60,699 nucleotides of DNA from Vulcanimicrobiota bacterium (GTDB taxonomy: Bacteria; Vulcanimicrobiota; Vulcanimicrobiia; Eremiobacterales; Eremiobacteraceae). The notes beneath the pieces are model-generated. The model had not been told where the DNA came from, ran no database searches, and saw only the letters and a list, made by a program, of their open reading frames with translations. The translations under genes were made by a program, and so were the position numbers. Below, piece by piece: positions 52,127 to 60,699 of this stretch (positions are counted from its first letter, which is position 1; each line of letters opens with the position of its first letter). Location of the stretch: contig JAFAKE010000013.1 of the NCBI GenBank assembly GCA_019235715.1, positions 1-60,699 on the forward strand, in the 5' to 3' direction.

Positions 52127-53029
52127 TTGAAGCCATGTGTCGGCGCTCTCGCCGTTTGCATTCTACTCGCCGCCAATATCGCGCGTGCTGACACCACGCT
52201 CGTCAACGGCGACAACACCGCGGCCGCTCCCGCCACCGAAACGGGCGCCGTTCACCGCGTCGGCGATTCGTTCGATTACACCGTCAAAGGCAGCATGCTG
52301 CAGTCGATCCTCGCGAATGACGGCCTCGGCAAGAAGATCGATCAGCCCGGCCTACCGACCGCGCTCGACGGGCGCGAACACATCGCGGTGAAGCAGATCT
52401 CACTGCAAGGTCTCACGTTGCACCGCTCCGGCCTGATCGTCGCCATCGTCTCCAATAGATCGGAGAAAAGCTCGGGCAAAGGCTGGACGATCGTGCGCGA
52501 TGATGGTTCGATCGCGAAAGATTCGGGCAATCTCGGCGGCGTGTTCTTGCTGCCGCTGCCGTTCCTCGGCGACCGCTCCGTCAACGCTGGACTCGATCTT
52601 GCCGTCGGCACGTCGTGGAGCGAAAAACTCGGCACGAAGCTGTACGGCATGATGGCGCGGCCGTCGATGGACTTTCAAATCACCGGGCAGCGCCTGGTGC
52701 TCGGCGTGAACGTCTACGAGCTCGACGCCACAGGCTCAGCGCCGATGAAAGAACCGATCGTCTCGAACACCGGCGAAGCGCTCGGTTACGCGACCGGCAC
52801 CGCGCACATCTCGATGCACGGTGAGTACGATCCGCTCAATCATCGCATCATCTCAATGGACATCGAGGTCACCGACACGCTCCACATCGCGGGATCGGGC
52901 AAACGGACTGGCACGGTTGAAGACCATCAGCATTACGCGGTCGAGCTCGACCCCGCCTCACTGGAGGTCGGCTCCGGCCAGAACGAAGTGATCTCGCCGC
53001 CCGTCGACGCGCCGCTCATCCAACACTAG
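52127..53029 (+). CDS. Secreted protein, unknown function
   Basis: A 300-residue exported protein with signal peptide GALAVCILLAANIARA. The mature part is a beta-rich fold with GDSFDYTVKG, LPLPFLGDRSV, ATGTAHISMHGEYDPLNHRIISMDIEVTDTL; no family recognised with certainty. The TTG at 52127 begins the signal peptide directly, with GGAGG 13 bases before it. An in-frame ATG at 52016 would add 37 residues and leave only 14 bases to the divergent lipoprotein start. Confidence 0.65.
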   Translation: MKPCVGALAVCILLAANIARADTTLVNGDNTAAAPATETGAVHRVGDSFDYTVKGSMLQSILANDGLGKKIDQPGLPTALDGREHIAVKQISLQGLTLHRSGLIVAIVSNRSEKSSGKGWTIVRDDGSIAKDSGNLGGVFLLPLPFLGDRSVNAGLDLAVGTSWSEKLGTKLYGMMARPSMDFQITGQRLVLGVNVYELDATGSAPMKEPIVSNTGEALGYATGTAHISMHGEYDPLNHRIISMDIEVTDTLHIAGSGKRTGTVEDHQHYAVELDPASLEVGSGQNEVISPPVDAPLIQH

Positions 53030-53210
53030 GCCGAGGGCACGTGCGAGGGCTCGATCGCCGGACGTTTCCGCGGAGGCAATCATCCGCGCCGGCGCACCGA
53101 TCGCACCTTCGAGATGAACATCCCGTGGCATGTGACAAGCGACGAGTCGTGCAAGCCGACGTGCAGCTCGAGATGGCGATTTCCGAGCTCGTCTGGGAAG
53201 CGCCGCCCGA

Positions 53211-54623
53211 CTAGCTCTTGGCCGCCAGCGCTTGCTTGCGCGCTTCGGAATGCTGATAGCCGTACAGCGCGTAGACCAGCAATCCGAGCACCATCCATAC
53301 GGCGAAGCGCCACCATGTGACCGACCCGCCGAAAAAGACCAGCGTGACCGACATGATCACGCCGAGCGCGGGGAAGACCGGAACGAACGGCGACTTGAAC
53401 TTGCGCGGCCGGTCTGGCTGCGTATAGCGCAGGATGATCACTCCGATGCATACGCAGATGAACGCCGCCAGTGTGCCGATATTGACAAAATCGATCAGCG
53501 TGTTGAGGTCGAAGGTCGCTGCGAGGATGCCGACGACGACAGACATGATCAGCGTCGTGGTCGCCGGCGTTCGAAAGACCGGATGAATCTTGGCCACGCC
53601 CTTGGGCAGCAGACCATCGCGTGCCATGACGTAGAAGATGCGCGCCTGGCCCAAAAAGGCGGTCAAGATTATCGTGACGGCGCTGACCAGTGCGCCGAAC
53701 CACATGATGCCCGCGAATCTTCCCAAACCAACCGCCTGCCAGGCGCTTGCCAACGGCGTGTTCTCGCTGACGGTCGGCGCCGGGGCGATGCTGGCGAGCG
53801 CAAGCGCCACGGCGATGTAGAACACCGTCCCGATGCCCAACGAGCCGAGAATCGCGATCGGCACATCGCGTTGCGGATTGTTGGCCTCTTCTGCCGTCAC
53901 GCTGATCGCGTCGAATCCGATGAACGCGAAGAACACGATGAAGGCGGCGCCAAAGATGCCTTGCCAACCGTGCGGCGCGAACGGATGCAGGTTGGACGAA
54001 TGGAAGAACGGGATCGATCCAAGCACGAACAGCACGAGCACGCCCATCTTGATGACGACGAGCACCGAATTCGTGCCCGCTGATTCGCGGATGCCGATCG
54101 CCACCAGCACGCCGATCGCCACGCACGTCAAGAAGGCGATGACGTCGAAGTACGTGTGCTGCGCCGGTGAGTAGAATGCCGACGCCCAGAGCGGCACGTG
54201 GATATTGAAGCTCGCCAACAGTCCCTGCATGTTCGCCGAGAAAATGTTGGCGTCGGGCGCCGCGGACAACGCGTACTCCAAGATGAGATTCCAGCCCACG
54301 ATCCAGGCGATGAATTCACCGAGCGTCGCGTACGTGTAGGTATATGCGCTGCCTGCGACCGGAACCATTGACGCGATCTCAGCGTACGCGAAAGCAGCAA
54401 ACACGCAGGCGAGGCCTGCGAGCACGAACGAGATGACGACCGCTGGGCCGGCATACGTGTGGACGCCGAGACCGAGGGTCGCAAAGATGCCGCCGCCGAT
54501 CATGCTGCCGAGTCCGAATGCGATGAGCGCCCACGGACCCAGCGCGCGCCGCAGCCGCGGTCCTTCGACCTCTTCTGCCTCTTTGTTGAGAGCGTCGATC
54601 GAGCGCGTGACGAATAAACCCAT
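53211..54623 (-). CDS. APC-superfamily amino acid permease
   Basis: A 470-residue transporter with 12 or so helices, close to bacterial cationic amino acid transporters. The first helix has IAFGLGSMIGGGIFATLGLGVHTYAGPAVVISFVLAG, the substrate-backbone-binding GxG break. FAYAEIASMVPVAGSAYTYTYATLGE and FIGFDAISVTAEEANNPQRDVP are the family signatures. It overlaps the 73-aa gene upstream by TGATG. Confidence 0.92.
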   Translation of the reverse strand: MGLFVTRSIDALNKEAEEVEGPRLRRALGPWALIAFGLGSMIGGGIFATLGLGVHTYAGPAVVISFVLAGLACVFAAFAYAEIASMVPVAGSAYTYTYATLGEFIAWIVGWNLILEYALSAAPDANIFSANMQGLLASFNIHVPLWASAFYSPAQHTYFDVIAFLTCVAIGVLVAIGIRESAGTNSVLVVIKMGVLVLFVLGSIPFFHSSNLHPFAPHGWQGIFGAAFIVFFAFIGFDAISVTAEEANNPQRDVPIAILGSLGIGTVFYIAVALALASIAPAPTVSENTPLASAWQAVGLGRFAGIMWFGALVSAVTIILTAFLGQARIFYVMARDGLLPKGVAKIHPVFRTPATTTLIMSVVVGILAATFDLNTLIDFVNIGTLAAFICVCIGVIILRYTQPDRPRKFKSPFVPVFPALGVIMSVTLVFFGGSVTWWRFAVWMVLGLLVYALYGYQHSEARKQALAAKS

Positions 54624-54844
54624 CAGGTCTCCTTCGCTGCAGCGCCGCCGCGACCGTCGTCGTCCACGCCGAGCGATAGGCGCATCAGCGCTTTGGCGAT
54701 GCGCCGCAGATCGGATGCGGCGATGCGCCTAGGCGGCGCCTTGCCGGATTCGAGCGCGCTCACGCGCCGCTCCAAGTCCACGACGTGCTCGCCTAGCGCG
54801 GCGACAAGATCGGTCAACTCGATGCGCGCGTCAGGCATTGGCAT
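54623..54844 (-). CDS. Small coiled-coil protein, 73 aa
   Basis: A 73-residue protein with a heptad-like stretch (ELTDLVAALGEHVVDLERRVSALESG) and a basic second half. No family recognised. It overlaps the end of rmlC by 14 bases and the permease start by one base, so its translation is linked to both. A start at the second ATG (54838) would shorten it by two residues. Confidence 0.65.
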   Translation of the reverse strand: MPMPDARIELTDLVAALGEHVVDLERRVSALESGKAPPRRIAASDLRRIAKALMRLSLGVDDDGRGGAAAKET

Positions 54845-55337
54845 CTTTGGGCGATAGGATCGGCGCGCCGTCCAACGGCCAGCGGATGCCGACCGACGGA
54901 TCCTTCCAGCTCAGCACTCCTTCGTGCGTGGGATCGTATTGCTCGGTCATCTTGTAGTGCACGACGCAGTCGTCCAGCGCCAGAAAGCCGTGCGCGAAGC
55001 CGCGCGGCACGTAGAGCTGGCGGTGATTACCGGCGGTCAGCTCAAAGCCTTGCCAGCGATGGAAGGTCGAAGAACCAGGACGTACGTCGACGATCACGTC
55101 GAAGATCCGGCCGCTCAGGCACTGCACCAGTTTCGCCATGCGCATGTCGTAATGCATGCCGCGCACGACATTGCGTTTGGACGCGGAGACGCTGTCCTGC
55201 AACCACACCTCGTTGAGGCCGGCCGCTTCATACTTGTCGCGGGCGTAGGTCTCTTTGAAGTAGCCGCGCGCGTCGACAAAGACGTCGGGTATGAAGATCT
55301 GAGCCTCGGGAAAATCCGTCTCGATGACCTGTATCAT
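54831..55337 (-). CDS. rmlC: dTDP-4-dehydrorhamnose 3,5-epimerase
   Basis: A 168-residue cupin of the RmlC family. It has IPDVFVDARGYFKETY, NVVRGMHYDMRMAKLVQCLSGRIFDVIVDVR with the catalytic His, and LYVPRGFAHGFLALDDCVVHYKMTEQYDP with the Tyr acid. It epimerises a dTDP-keto-sugar for rhamnose in lipopolysaccharide or glycans. No rmlA, B or D is visible. ATG at 55337 (CAGGA before it) is chosen over longer frames. Confidence 0.9.
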   Translation of the reverse strand: MIQVIETDFPEAQIFIPDVFVDARGYFKETYARDKYEAAGLNEVWLQDSVSASKRNVVRGMHYDMRMAKLVQCLSGRIFDVIVDVRPGSSTFHRWQGFELTAGNHRQLYVPRGFAHGFLALDDCVVHYKMTEQYDPTHEGVLSWKDPSVGIRWPLDGAPILSPKDANA

Positions 55338-55488
55338 GCGTCCTGGCAAGCGAAAAGCGGGGACGAGTCGTTGCGCGACGCCGTCCCGTGTCTTGCACTG
55401 CGCCTTCCCTCGCCGTCCCATTGCATCCTCCGCAGGGTAGCGCGCGAGTCGAACCCAACTTGTCGCGCGCAGGGAGCGGGAGAACGCT

Positions 55489-55923
55489 ATGCCGATCGAT
55501 CGCATCAACTGGCTCGCCGTCATCGTCGGCGGCATTCTTTACTATGCGTGGGGCGCGCTGTGGTTCACGGTGTTCGGCCGTCAATGGCTCGCCTCGATCG
55601 GGCCGATGGCCGACCACGTCAATCCAAAGGATCCGGTGCCATATATCGTGTCGTTTGCGATGGCGTTTGTGCTGTCGTTCGGCGTCGCCGTCGCACTAAG
55701 CCACGACGACAACCGCACGATGCGCCACGGCATCGAGTTCGGCGTGTTCTTCGGGCTGTTCTTTTTCGCGAGCACGATGCTCACCGGAACGCTGTACGAA
55801 GGCCATCCGCTCAGCTTATGGCTGATCAATGCAGGCTATATCGTCATCGGGTTGATGATCTTGGGCGCACTGCACGGCGCGTGGAAGAAAGTGCCGAAGG
55901 CGACGGCGGCCGCGCCCGCGTAA
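55489..55923 (+). CDS. DUF1761 membrane protein
   Basis: A 144-residue protein with four membrane helices. The N-terminus INWLAVIVGGILYYAWGALWFTVFGRQWLA is the DUF1761 signature. The last helix is INAGYIVIGLMILGALHGAW. Function unknown. Preceded by GGGAGCGGGAG and 151 bp from the divergent rmlC start; this gap shows no gene. Confidence 0.88.
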   Translation: MPIDRINWLAVIVGGILYYAWGALWFTVFGRQWLASIGPMADHVNPKDPVPYIVSFAMAFVLSFGVAVALSHDDNRTMRHGIEFGVFFGLFFFASTMLTGTLYEGHPLSLWLINAGYIVIGLMILGALHGAWKKVPKATAAAPA

Positions 55924-55954
55924 GCGCGCGGTCGAAAGGTCGCCAGCCGGCCGG

Positions 55955-56212
55955 CTACTTACGCTGCGATTGGCGCTGGGCGAGGCGCTCGTTGCGCTCG
56001 GAGATCGCGCCCATGTGGGCCTTCTCCAAGTCGGTGAGCGGCATGCTGACGATGAGTGCGCCCTGGACGCGCTTCGAGCGCTCCTGCGAAATGCGATACC
56101 ACGTGGAGAAGAGGAGATAGACGACGATCACGCCCGCCGCCGCCAGCCAGTTGTTTCCGAGAAAACGGTAGGCCAGGTACGCAGCGACGAGCACGAGGAC
56201 CCACTGCAACAC
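55955..56212 (-). CDS. Small membrane protein, 85 aa
   Basis: An 85-residue protein with two N-terminal membrane segments (VLVLVAAYLAYRFL and AGVIVVYLLFSTWY) and a charged helical tail (DLEKAHMGAISERNERLAQRQSQRK). No family recognised. Start GTG at 56212 has a perfect AGGAGGT eight bases before it, which supports the call. It is divergent from the YncE-like gene. Confidence 0.7.
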   Translation of the reverse strand: MLQWVLVLVAAYLAYRFLGNNWLAAAGVIVVYLLFSTWYRISQERSKRVQGALIVSMPLTDLEKAHMGAISERNERLAQRQSQRK

Positions 56213-56345
56213 TCGTTGGCACCTCCTCTAAGGCGTCTGCCACGGCTACAATGCCCGTCGAGCCGGCGTCTTAGTCAGGCTTACAGGCGCAGCGTTCTGC
56301 GTGTGACCACTTATCACATTTTGCTCTAAGGAGAGGAAGCAAGCC

Positions 56346-57251
56346 ATGTTCATCGCGCCGGTCGCCCCTCCCGCACCTGTCCCTGTGTACAGCGGCTACG
56401 ACTACGTCACGGTCGACGCTCAGCGCCGCCGCGTCTACGCCGCGCATACCGGCAGCCGAGCGCTGCTGATCGTCAACGCCGACAACGGCGACGTGCTCGG
56501 CCAAGTGCGCGTCGGACCCATGCACGGCGTCGCAGTCGACCCGGCGACGGGCCACGTGTTCACGGGCGACGGTGAGGCGCGTTCCGTTTCGGAAGTCGAT
56601 CCGGTCGCGATGAAGGTGATCGCCTCCGCTGATGTTGACGGGACGGTCGATGCGATCGCATACGACCCGGTCCTGCATCGCGTATACGCCGACGAAGATG
56701 ACGGCACGCATATGTACGTGGTCGACACCACGACGATGAAACAAACCGCCAGCGTTCCTTTGCCCGGGCACAAACCGGAGTACCTGGCGATCGAGCCCAA
56801 ATCGCACAAGATCTATCAGAACATCGACAATCTCAACCAGTTCGTGATCGTCGATCCAAAATCGCTGAGCGTTGTGCAGACAGTGCCGACGCCGGGCATC
56901 GAACACAACCACCCGCTGCAGCTTGACGCGGCGCTCGGGCATGTCTATGTCGCCGGCACGACTGGACTGATGGCGGTGTACGATCTCAGCGGCAAGCAGC
57001 TCTACACGACCAAGTTCGACGGCGCCTTCGATCAGTGCGATCTCGATCCGGTCCGCCACGATTTGGCATGCGCCGGCAACGGCGGCGTCACCATGTTCCA
57101 CGACAGCGGCTCGGCTCTTCAGCAGACAGGCGTGCAGGCGATCGCGAAAGGCGTGCACACCGTCGGCGTTGATTCCAAGAGCGGAAATTTCTGGGCCGTG
57201 TGGGCCACGCCGTCCGGCGACTTCGTCCAGGGCTTCCATCCCGGGCCGTAG
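56346..57251 (+). CDS. YncE-like beta-propeller protein
   Basis: A 301-residue seven-bladed propeller: repeated YDxxxxRVYxA, VDxxTxKxxxxVPLPG and LDxxxGHVYVAGTTGLMAVYDLSG segments. It resembles YncE/surface-layer propellers but has no visible signal peptide, unlike the three NHL lipoproteins elsewhere in the window. GGAGAGG lies 14 bases before the ATG. Ligand unknown. The META-domain gene follows after 50 bp. Confidence 0.85.
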   Translation: MFIAPVAPPAPVPVYSGYDYVTVDAQRRRVYAAHTGSRALLIVNADNGDVLGQVRVGPMHGVAVDPATGHVFTGDGEARSVSEVDPVAMKVIASADVDGTVDAIAYDPVLHRVYADEDDGTHMYVVDTTTMKQTASVPLPGHKPEYLAIEPKSHKIYQNIDNLNQFVIVDPKSLSVVQTVPTPGIEHNHPLQLDAALGHVYVAGTTGLMAVYDLSGKQLYTTKFDGAFDQCDLDPVRHDLACAGNGGVTMFHDSGSALQQTGVQAIAKGVHTVGVDSKSGNFWAVWATPSGDFVQGFHPGP

Positions 57252-57301
57252 TAGCCCGCGATGTAGCGCTGACCTCTCGAGGCCGGCGGATGGAGGCTCA
57301 G

Positions 57302-58021
57302 ATGCGAATCGCGATTGCGTCGGCGTTTTTTCTGAGCGGATGGGTCGCGGTCGCATCGGGGGCGCCCGCGCCGCCGTTCCCGGTTCCCGCAACGTTCAGC
57401 GGCATCCAACCGTGCGCGGATTGCCCCGGCATTCGCAGCACCGTGCAGTTGAACAAGGACGGCAGCGCGTCGCTCGTCCTGCATTACCTCGAGCGGAGCG
57501 TGCCCAATGTCGTGTACACGGGCACGTGGTCGTACGACAAGGCGAAGTCCCAGATCGCGCTGCACTCGAAAATGGGCGCGCCGCAGCTCTTCACCGTTGT
57601 GAATGCGACGACGCTGCGCGCGCTGGACCGCAGCGGCAGCCAGCCTGCTGCGCGCGCGCCGCACGATTTGAAACTACTTGCGCTCGATTCGAACGAGTGG
57701 ACGCTGGTCGCGCTTCACGGGACTGCCGTCATCAGAGGGGTGACCTCTCAGCCGCCCTCATTGTCGTTCGACGCCGCGGCTCGTCGAGTCAGCGGTTTCA
57801 CGGGCTGCAATCGGTTCAACGGGACCTATAAACAGGGCGGCGCTGACTTGAGGTTGTCGCCCCTGGTCGTCACGCGTATGGCGTGCGCGAGCGGAGCCGA
57901 CATTGAAGCGTCGCTGCTCAAGGCTCTCGCGCAAACGCAGAAATACGACTTCAATAACGGCTTGCTGAACCTCTACGGCTTGGGCCAGCCGCTCGCCAGT
58001 TTCGCGCCGGCCGGCCAGTAG
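57302..58021 (+). CDS. NlpE-like and META domain fusion protein
   Basis: A 239-residue exported protein with an N-terminal signal peptide (IAIASAFFLSGWVAVASGAPA) without a lipobox. The NlpE-type domain follows (TFSGIQPCADCPGIRSTVQLNKDG with the CxxC, and YTGTWSYDKAKSQIAL). A META domain (HslJ-like) fills the C-terminus: EWTLVALHG, RVSGFTGCNRFNGTYKQGGADLRLSPLVVTRMAC. NlpE lipoproteins signal envelope stress in enterobacteria; here the membrane anchor is missing. ATG 57302 is chosen on the signal peptide. Confidence 0.82.
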   Translation: MRIAIASAFFLSGWVAVASGAPAPPFPVPATFSGIQPCADCPGIRSTVQLNKDGSASLVLHYLERSVPNVVYTGTWSYDKAKSQIALHSKMGAPQLFTVVNATTLRALDRSGSQPAARAPHDLKLLALDSNEWTLVALHGTAVIRGVTSQPPSLSFDAAARRVSGFTGCNRFNGTYKQGGADLRLSPLVVTRMACASGADIEASLLKALAQTQKYDFNNGLLNLYGLGQPLASFAPAGQ

Positions 58022-58026
58022 AGACG

Positions 58027-59529
58027 CTAGCGGATCGGCGGTCCGGCGCGTGGTCCGTGATCGGATCTCACGCCGGGGATCGGCCGTTCGCCCGCGGAGC
58101 TGTGGCGCGTCGTGGCGCGTGCCGATATGACGCCGGGTTTGGGCACGTACATCCCTTCATCGAAGACTGCTGTCTTCGTATTGGCGATCGCAAACACGCT
58201 GACCGGCTGCGATGCCGAAAACGCCGTGGCGATATAATCTCCCACCATCGCGCCCTGTGACGTCTGTGCGAGCCATCCCAGACTCATCGGCCCCGCAAGG
58301 GTGACCGGCGCCGTCCAGGTCGTGCCGCCGTCCGTCGAACCAACGAAACCGGCGAACAGCTGGCATCCTGACGGGCATGCGGTGTTCGGATAATAATAGT
58401 ACATCAAGCCGAGGTGCGCGCCCGAACCCATGGTCGCGGGATCGATGCCCAGGCCCGGGATGAAGTGGTCGACGCCGCTGGTCGTCGCGTCGATCGGCAC
58501 GCGCGCCGGAGCGCTCCAGCTTACGCCATTGCTCGTCGTGCTGATGACGATGTCGTTCGCGCTGCAGCCCGTACGGAAGCGGCAATCCTGCCAGGCGAGA
58601 TAGACGTTGCCCGCAGCGTCTATCGCGCCGGACGGCAGTGGGCTGGTGCGCATGCCGCCGGCGACGAGGTGATCGCTGATCGCCGCGAACGGCATCGCAG
58701 CCGACCAGGTGGCGCCGCCATCGAGCGAGCGAAACGACAGCATATTTGACTGCGTGTTGTCGTTGATCGGCACGATGACCGTGCCGTTCGGCTGCACGAG
58801 CGGCTGGCCGCCGATGCCGTCTGCGTTATTCGCCGTATTGGCCGGTGCGCTCCACGTCTGGCCGCCGTCGGCCGACGTGCTCATATGGATGAGCCCGGAA
58901 TTGAGCGGATCATCCCACTCGACGTAGCAGTGGCCATAGAACGTACTGCTCGGTGTGTCATCGCACGTGACCCAGTCCTTGTCGTTAGAGGGCTGCGCGG
59001 GCGCGACCGGAACCGGCAGGTTCCAGTTGATGCCGTCGAGCGACCGGCTGATGAGGGCGGCCGGCGTGGAGGCATTGCTAAAAAAGATCGGCAGCGATGC
59101 GATGAGCCAAACGGCGTGTTTGGCATCGTAGGCGACGCTCGGGTCGCTCACGCTGTCGTACGGTCCGGCGCTCGGCGACCACGGCGTGGTGCCGGGGATC
59201 GACCCCGCGGTCCAGGTCATCCCGCCGTCGCTCGAGGTCGCAAATCCGATGTCAGACGAGCCGGCATTGAAGTTACGGCCTTGCTGGAACGCGGCGACCA
59301 GCGTCAAACCGGACGATACTATTTGAGGCTCGACTTCGGTCGCGTGCTGATTGCCCGCATTGCTGAACGGATCGCTGCTGACGCGAACGGCATTCACGGG
59401 ACCAGGCGTGAAGGTCCGGCCAGGAGTCGGACCGGGCATTGCGGAGTTAGAGTTGCCGCCGCAACCTGCGCTGGTGACGAGCGAAAGCGCGAGCAGCGCA
59501 AACCTGGCGTGTGCTTTCAACGACCGCAA
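58027..59529 (-). CDS. Asp-box (BNR repeat) sialidase-like lipoprotein
   Basis: A 500-residue lipoprotein: signal peptide ALLALSLVTSAGC with lipobox, then a Pro/Thr linker. The beta-propeller has Asp boxes SSDGGMTWT, SADGGQTWS, SLDGGATWS, STDGGTTWT. Sialidase-type catalytic residues (Arg triad, Glu-Tyr) are not evident, so it may be a non-catalytic surface propeller. Start is a TTG (59529) without a good ribosome binding site. Separate NHL and YncE propellers elsewhere in the window show that this fold is used heavily. Confidence 0.8.
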   Translation of the reverse strand: MRSLKAHARFALLALSLVTSAGCGGNSNSAMPGPTPGRTFTPGPVNAVRVSSDPFSNAGNQHATEVEPQIVSSGLTLVAAFQQGRNFNAGSSDIGFATSSDGGMTWTAGSIPGTTPWSPSAGPYDSVSDPSVAYDAKHAVWLIASLPIFFSNASTPAALISRSLDGINWNLPVPVAPAQPSNDKDWVTCDDTPSSTFYGHCYVEWDDPLNSGLIHMSTSADGGQTWSAPANTANNADGIGGQPLVQPNGTVIVPINDNTQSNMLSFRSLDGGATWSAAMPFAAISDHLVAGGMRTSPLPSGAIDAAGNVYLAWQDCRFRTGCSANDIVISTTSNGVSWSAPARVPIDATTSGVDHFIPGLGIDPATMGSGAHLGLMYYYYPNTACPSGCQLFAGFVGSTDGGTTWTAPVTLAGPMSLGWLAQTSQGAMVGDYIATAFSASQPVSVFAIANTKTAVFDEGMYVPKPGVISARATTRHSSAGERPIPGVRSDHGPRAGPPIR

Positions 59530-59596
59530 GTTATGCGCACGCGCTGCGCCGACCTACCGGACCGCGATTAGCTGTGACGGAGCGCGTGAAAGCGCG

Positions 59597-60699
59597 TCAG
59601 TGATTCCCGTGTCCGCCGCTTGCAGGGGCCGGTGCAGGCGGGGGCGGCAAAGCCGGCGCGGCGGGCAAGGCCGGCGCAGGTGCAAGCAGGGAGGGCATGC
59701 CCACGCCATGTGGATTCCAGGCATTCAGCGATGTCCCCGAATGCGATGTCGGCCACATCCCAGGCATCGGTAACGGATGCGTGATGCCGGGCATCGTCGA
59801 CAGGTATGTCGGTGAATGCGCGCCCGACGTCCGATCGCCGGTGATAAACCGCGACCAGGGGTCGACGTCTTTCGTCGGGTTTGTGTCGAGCTGTCCATGC
59901 GGCTGGCTCGCAGGCTGCGGTTTGTCCTGGAAATGCGTGCCCTCGAAAAGCGTCCACGGATTTTGCGGTGCAGTCGCCTGGTGCGAACTCGTGGACTGAG
60001 GTTGCTTTCCGCTCGCTTGTTGGGCCGTGCTGCTCGGCTGGTGGATTGCCTGATGGATAGCGGCGTTGACTTGCGATGCCGCCAGCTCGCGCTGCTGCGC
60101 GAAAGTGAACACCGGCTTTGGCGCCGGCATCTGCGCGAAACGCGGCGACAGCGCGACGTCGCGCGTCCCTGTATTTTGTGTGTACCGCAGCGCCGCATTC
60201 GTCGGGGCGATCGGCAGCGCGCCGCGTGCAGCCACGACGTCGTGCAAATCGTTCGCGCCTACGTGGACGTAGTGGTAGTCGCCATTCATAAGACTATTGC
60301 CGGTAATGGCCGTGATGCCGCCCGGTGCGCGCGCGTTGCTCCACATCTTAAGCGGATTGTTGACCTGCACGACGTTGACCGAGTTGAAGGGGTACAGCGG
60401 ATAGTATGGTTCGTACGGCGCGAGCGGCACCCAGCCGAGATTGCCGACGGCGAAATTGAATCCGCCGCCCAGTCCGAAGCCGAAGAACGCCACCAAGCAC
60501 GGCTGCCAGAAATACCGTCCGTAGAGTGGACCGGGGTACCATGCCCAACCGTATGCCGGGGCGTAGAACCAACGTCCGTAGTGATACGGCGCCCAGCCCC
60601 ACGGCTCGTATCCCACCCACGTCCAGCCGATCGGCTGCGCCCATGCCCAGCGTCCGTTGGCATACGGCGACCAGTTCGACTGGTTGTATGGCGACCACA
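59597..60699 (-). CDS. DUF6600-type Trp/Tyr-rich protein, 5' end cut by window
   Basis: The frame stays open to the window edge, so the start is missing. The visible N-terminal part is repeated WSPYxxGRWxWxxPxGWTWVGYEPWGWAPYHYGRW-like units, typical of the DUF6600 (FecR-associated) secreted family. A Gly/Phe-rich stretch follows, and the last 230 residues are Ala/Pro/Gln-rich low complexity ending in PASGGHGNH. Function unknown; probably extracytoplasmic. Confidence 0.75.
   Translation of the reverse strand, partial: WSPYNQSNWSPYANGRWAWAQPIGWTWVGYEPWGWAPYHYGRWFYAPAYGWAWYPGPLYGRYFWQPCLVAFFGFGLGGGFNFAVGNLGWVPLAPYEPYYPLYPFNSVNVVQVNNPLKMWSNARAPGGITAITGNSLMNGDYHYVHVGANDLHDVVAARGALPIAPTNAALRYTQNTGTRDVALSPRFAQMPAPKPVFTFAQQRELAASQVNAAIHQAIHQPSSTAQQASGKQPQSTSSHQATAPQNPWTLFEGTHFQDKPQPASQPHGQLDTNPTKDVDPWSRFITGDRTSGAHSPTYLSTMPGITHPLPMPGMWPTSHSGTSLNAWNPHGVGMPSLLAPAPALPAAPALPPPPAPAPASGGHGNH

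Noticed and set aside
53041-53214. 57-codon ORF starting GTG in the gap after 53029
   Set aside because: The tail ADVQLEMAISELVWEAPPD looks protein-like, but the first half is Arg-rich, no ribosome binding site is present, and it overlaps the permease stop. Not enough to call a gene; the 181-bp gap otherwise shows nothing.

Overview
The window is a GC-rich, gene-dense bacterial chromosome segment with no phage, transposase, rRNA or CRISPR content. The organism is a diderm. It has a TonB-like protein, a protein ending in a probable outer-membrane beta-barrel, a periplasmic M16 protease and many lipoproteins with a lipobox cysteine. It carries a complete 14-gene complex I operon and a two-subunit 2-oxoacid:ferredoxin oxidoreductase. 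Together with an expansion of NHL-type lipoproteins that share the mature start CAKNPVISIPPPPPAR, this makes me favour an uncultured phylum such as Candidatus Eremiobacterota (WPS-2). That placement is inference from recognition, not a search result.

Layout, left to right. Positions 1-3.9 kb hold the end of a PaaX-type regulator, a metallo-beta-lactamase-fold hydrolase, a short minus-strand operon (117-aa unknown, 3-hydroxyacyl-CoA dehydrogenase, small membrane protein) ending in a tRNA-like structured element plus terminator, and a GNAT acetyltransferase. Positions 3.9-6.8 kb hold a membrane-anchored penicillin-acylase-type Ntn hydrolase behind a truncated thioredoxin-reductase-like flavoprotein. 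Positions 6.9-10.2 kb hold three paralogous beta-propeller lipoproteins, one divergent from the other two. Positions 10.3-13.1 kb encode the 2-oxoacid:ferredoxin oxidoreductase beta and gamma-alpha subunits. Positions 13.1-16.8 kb hold a DUF72 protein, a PhzF protein, two base-excision glycosylases (MutY and Nth, overlapping) and a DUF4870 protein.

Positions 16.8-24.7 kb hold a geranylgeranyl-reductase-family flavoprotein coupled to a kynureninase-like PLP enzyme, a transglutaminase-like/TPR protein with two peptidases, a TonB-like protein and a membrane-anchored papain-fold peptidase. Positions 24.7-29.4 kb (minus strand) are a three-gene operon with two long Ala-rich TPR/coiled-coil proteins. 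Then come thioredoxin reductase and a cysteine-synthase-like enzyme.

Positions 31.6-45.6 kb are nuoABCDEFGHIJKLMN in canonical order, mostly coupled by ATGA/GTGA overlaps, with a near-palindromic dyad in the leader. The ferredoxin oxidoreductase and complex I suggest a respiratory metabolism that oxidises 2-oxoacids to reduced ferredoxin and NADH to quinol.

Positions 45.6-60.7 kb are mainly envelope genes: a double M16 peptidase, a 939-aa protein joining PKD-like domains, a Pro-rich linker and a probable C-terminal beta-barrel, several secreted proteins and lipoproteins, an amino-acid permease operon with RmlC, a YncE-like propeller, an NlpE-META fusion, a BNR/Asp-box lipoprotein and a truncated DUF6600-like Trp/Tyr-rich protein.

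There is no gene-free stretch longer than about 240 bases. The most unusual items are the tRNA-Asp-like element with an inverted copy of its anticodon region (1588-1792), the dyad before nuoA, the PKD/beta-barrel fusion, and the uncertain or non-canonical start codons of nth and the 1799-2173 gene.
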